Below, piece by piece: positions 4,676 through 6,684 of a DNA stretch of 6,684 bases. Every line of letters begins with the position of its first letter. The first letter of the stretch is position 1. The position numbers were made by a program, and so were the translations under genes. This DNA is from Methylotenera sp. (GTDB taxonomy: Bacteria; Pseudomonadota; Gammaproteobacteria; Burkholderiales; Methylophilaceae): the NCBI GenBank assembly GCA_027487055.1, contig JAIYEJ010000281.1, forward strand, positions 1 through 6,684, written 5' to 3'. The notes below the pieces were generated by a model. That model was given only the letters and a program-made list of their open reading frames with translations. It was not told the DNA's origin and did no database searches.

Positions 4676-6091
4676 TTACAGTGGGGCTTCTTTTTGCAAT
4701 AACGAATCAGTATGTAACTGTGCTTGATTTGTAAAAAAATTTCTAGCTTCAGCTGTAAATTGCTTAGTCACAAGAGCGATATCGTTATCAGTTAACATTC
4801 CAGCTGCTTTTTTCAAATTTGCGTAAGCCACCAAATAGTTATATTTAGCTTGAGACAAATCACGTTTTGTTTCAAAAAGTTGCGTTCTTGCTTGAATAAC
4901 ATCTAAATTAGTTCGAACCCCACCAATTAAACTCTTTTTAGTAGCAACAATTAAAAGTTCCGTAGATTCTACAGATTGCCTGAGAGCATCAACTTTAAGT
5001 TTGCTATTGTTCACTGTGTTGAACTGTTTGCGCAGATCTAGTAACACTTTGTTAATTTTAGTTTGTAATAACTCTTGTGCTTTTAAATGGTTTGATACAG
5101 CCTGAGAAGTTAACGCACTAACAGCGCCTCCCGCATAAATTGGAATATTTAACTGCATTCCAATGGATTTATTTTCAATATTTTGATTAAAAGTAGCTAC
5201 AGAGTCAGATTGGCTTTTGCTAATACTAGCTATTGCATCAAGTTTAGGTAAGTGCCCAGCCCTATTTTTATTAACTTCCTGATAAGCAATTTCGAGCTCT
5301 TCTCGCGCAGCAGCAATTTCAGGATTGTTTTCTAAAGCATGTTTTTCCCATGCAGTTAAGTTATCGTAATCCATAGGAAGCAACTGAAAGTCTTCTGCCA
5401 AAGCATCAAGCTTATTTACTTCAGAACCAATCATTAAAGCTAAAGCTTCCCGAGCATTATTTAACTCATTTTGAGAATCAATTAACTGCGCTTCAGATAC
5501 TGCCAATCTTGCTTGCGATTCTATTAGGGCAGTTTTAGTCCCTTCTCCTCGAGAAGAAAGCAATTTATTCGCTTCGACTTGGGTTTTAAACGCATCACGC
5601 TGAACAGTTGCAAGTGTTAAAACGTCTTCAGAAAAATTAGCTTGTGAATACAATGAAATACATCTGGCTATTAACTCTTGTTTGCTAATTGCGAGCTGTT
5701 TATCACTTAAGTTAGTTTGAGCATTACCTTTACGATATAGTGCAATACTTTCCAAGTTAAAAATAGGCTGTCTAAATTGAATTGCTTGGCTATCACTATT
5801 GTAATTTCTGTTTTCATTTCTTGATACGCCATTACCACCAAAAGAAACGTCTGAATCAATACGATTGTATAGATAACTAGCTGAAATATTAGGTAACAAA
5901 TTAGATTTGCCAATAATTTTGAATTGCTGACCAGCTTCATTATCTCTTAATGCAGTTCTATATTCACTGTCATTTGCAATTGAAGCTTGATATAACTCAA
6001 GCAAACTAAGCGCTTTAGCAGAGTGAGTATTCATCAATAAACTTAAAAAAAAGAAACTAATTAAGTAATATTTAGTTTTTAAATGAAGCAT
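4676..6091 (-). CDS. TolC-family outer-membrane protein of a type I secretion system
   Basis: The 471-residue precursor is the usual length for TolC-type secretion channels. Residues 1-27 form a signal peptide with a basic start, a hydrophobic core (LISFFFLSLL) and a likely cleavage after SAKA. No lipobox is present, unlike the NodT-type protein at the left edge. Two outer-membrane efflux repeats follow. The first begins LSLLELYQASIANDSEY and includes LLPNISASYLYNR. The second includes NNPEIAAAREELEIAYQEVNKNRAGHLPKLDA, then NIPIYAGGAVSALTSQA and the closing NYLVAYANLKKAAGML. I chose ATG at 6091: GAGGGA at 6101-6096 is well placed before it, while the in-frame TTG at 6103-6101 overlaps that site. 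The gene starts 15 bases after the HlyD-type stop, so the two form an operon. Together with an inner-membrane ABC ATPase outside the window they would export a protein directly to the outside. Confidence 0.93.
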   Translation of the reverse strand: MLHLKTKYYLISFFFLSLLMNTHSAKALSLLELYQASIANDSEYRTALRDNEAGQQFKIIGKSNLLPNISASYLYNRIDSDVSFGGNGVSRNENRNYNSDSQAIQFRQPIFNLESIALYRKGNAQTNLSDKQLAISKQELIARCISLYSQANFSEDVLTLATVQRDAFKTQVEANKLLSSRGEGTKTALIESQARLAVSEAQLIDSQNELNNAREALALMIGSEVNKLDALAEDFQLLPMDYDNLTAWEKHALENNPEIAAAREELEIAYQEVNKNRAGHLPKLDAIASISKSQSDSVATFNQNIENKSIGMQLNIPIYAGGAVSALTSQAVSNHLKAQELLQTKINKVLLDLRKQFNTVNNSKLKVDALRQSVESTELLIVATKKSLIGGVRTNLDVIQARTQLFETKRDLSQAKYNYLVAYANLKKAAGMLTDNDIALVTKQFTAEARNFFTNQAQLHTDSLLQKEAPL

Positions 6092-6106
6092 TCCGTCCCT
6101 CAAGTG

Positions 6107-6684
6107 CTATTCCTCAGACATAGATAGTTTTAGATGATCGATTATAGGCCTTAGCAAGTAATTCATCATGGTTCGCTCCCCTGTCTTTACGAACATGTCT
6201 ACTGGCATACCTGGTTTAACACTTAAATTGTATAATAATTTTGAGCCTTCAGGTGTAACCTTAGTTAAAACTTTATAAAATGGTTGACCAGACTTTTCAT
6301 CAACAAACCTATCAGCAGAAACATTTAGTAGTTCACCTGGAATATGTGGTGTTTTGTTTTGGTTGAATGCGGTAAACATCAATTCTACTGGCAATCCAGG
6401 GTATACCTTATCCACTAAATGAACAGGTAGCATTCCTTCAACGACTAAACCATCATCTTTTGGAACAATGTCCATTAACTTAAAGCCTGGACTAACTACG
6501 GCACCTTTAGTAAATACTGCCAAACCAACTACAGTTCCTGTTACTGGAGATTTAATGTTAATGTTATCCACTTTTCTATCAAGGCCAAGCAATTGATTGC
6601 TAAGTGAATCAGCTTGCTTTTGAGCTTCAGCCAGTTCCGTTCTAACTTCTCTTTGATTTTCTTCTTTGCGTTGAATTTTCTTTA
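6107..6684 (-). CDS. HlyD-family membrane fusion protein of a type I secretion system (partial, 5' end beyond right edge)
   Basis: The reading frame is open to the right edge. The 191 visible residues are the C-terminal part of a protein that is normally 400-480 residues. The first 35 or so visible residues are the end of the periplasmic coiled coil (REVRTELAEAQKQADSLSNQ). Then follow the second half of the lipoyl domain (INIKSPVTGTVVGLAVFTKG), VVSPGFKLMDIVPKDDGLVVEG, the beta-barrel region and the ending KPGMPVDMFVKTGERTMMNY followed by LLRPIIDHL. This pattern is typical of the HlyD/PrtE-type adaptors that join an ABC exporter to a TolC channel. An in-frame TTG at 6592-6590 is not a start, because the coding sequence plainly continues upstream of it. 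The gene ends at TAG (6109-6107), just before the TolC-type gene. The secreted substrate is not in the window. Confidence 0.93.
   Translation of the reverse strand, partial: KKIQRKEENQREVRTELAEAQKQADSLSNQLLGLDRKVDNINIKSPVTGTVVGLAVFTKGAVVSPGFKLMDIVPKDDGLVVEGMLPVHLVDKVYPGLPVELMFTAFNQNKTPHIPGELLNVSADRFVDEKSGQPFYKVLTKVTPEGSKLLYNLSVKPGMPVDMFVKTGERTMMNYLLRPIIDHLKLSMSEE

Noticed and set aside
5707..5940. Second minus-strand frame inside the TolC-type gene
   Set aside because: It overlaps a well-supported gene in another frame and has no motif of its own.
6101..6103. TTG as the start of the TolC-type gene
   Set aside because: It overlaps the GAGGGA ribosome-binding site serving ATG at 6091, which also gives a normal signal peptide.
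1..6684. CRISPR arrays, insertion sequences, tRNA or rRNA genes
   Set aside because: I looked for regular spaced repeats, transposase motifs, terminal inverted repeats and tRNA-like cloverleaves on both strands and saw none.

Overview
The window looks like part of the chromosome of a fairly AT-rich Gram-negative bacterium. Two genes encode outer-membrane channel proteins, and one site fits the NtrC/IHF/sigma-54 type of nitrogen control. Protein sequence style and gene content would suit a proteobacterium, possibly a betaproteobacterial methylotroph of the Methylophilaceae. That placement is an impression, not a demonstrated result.

Layout from left to right. (1) Positions 1-1680, minus strand: a short drug/metabolite efflux operon. 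A TetR-type repressor of the CerR/CecR (DUF1956) kind is followed after 13 bases by a NodT-type outer-membrane lipoprotein that runs off the left edge. The repressor promoter carries two copies of the palindrome CAAACGTTTG, one inside the promoter spacer and one just downstream, so autoregulation is likely. (2) Positions 1830-2265, plus strand: an 81-residue protein that is essentially a bare ANTAR RNA-binding domain. Its upstream region has, in the right order and spacing, an NtrC-type site, an exact IHF consensus match and a -24/-12 sigma-54 promoter. (3) Positions 2266-2513: a non-coding gap with a short tandem repeat, two consecutive six-base-loop hairpins, a second IHF consensus match and a sigma-70 -10 box. 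(4) Positions 2514-3575: a GapA-type glyceraldehyde-3-phosphate dehydrogenase. (5) Positions 3681-4343: a membrane protein built like a six-segment K+ channel, but with GTGLSD where TVGYGD is expected. A good intrinsic terminator follows it. (6) Positions 4416-4675: a non-coding convergent region. (7) Positions 4676-6684, minus strand: the end of a type I secretion operon, with the C-terminal part of an HlyD-type membrane fusion protein followed by a complete TolC-type outer-membrane protein. The ABC transporter and the rest of HlyD should lie beyond the right edge.

The most interesting unit is the ANTAR gene. Known ANTAR proteins (NasR, NasT, AmiR, EutV) are transcription antiterminators, often of nitrogen genes, and usually carry a sensor or receiver domain. 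Here the sensor is missing and the regulatory input seems to have moved to the promoter, so the amount of the RNA-binding domain would itself report nitrogen limitation. The second candidate for novelty is the channel protein with the altered pore.

Three start codons were chosen on ribosome-binding-site grounds: ATG at 1680 for the repressor, ATG at 6091 for the TolC-type protein, and no start inside the window for the HlyD-type gene.
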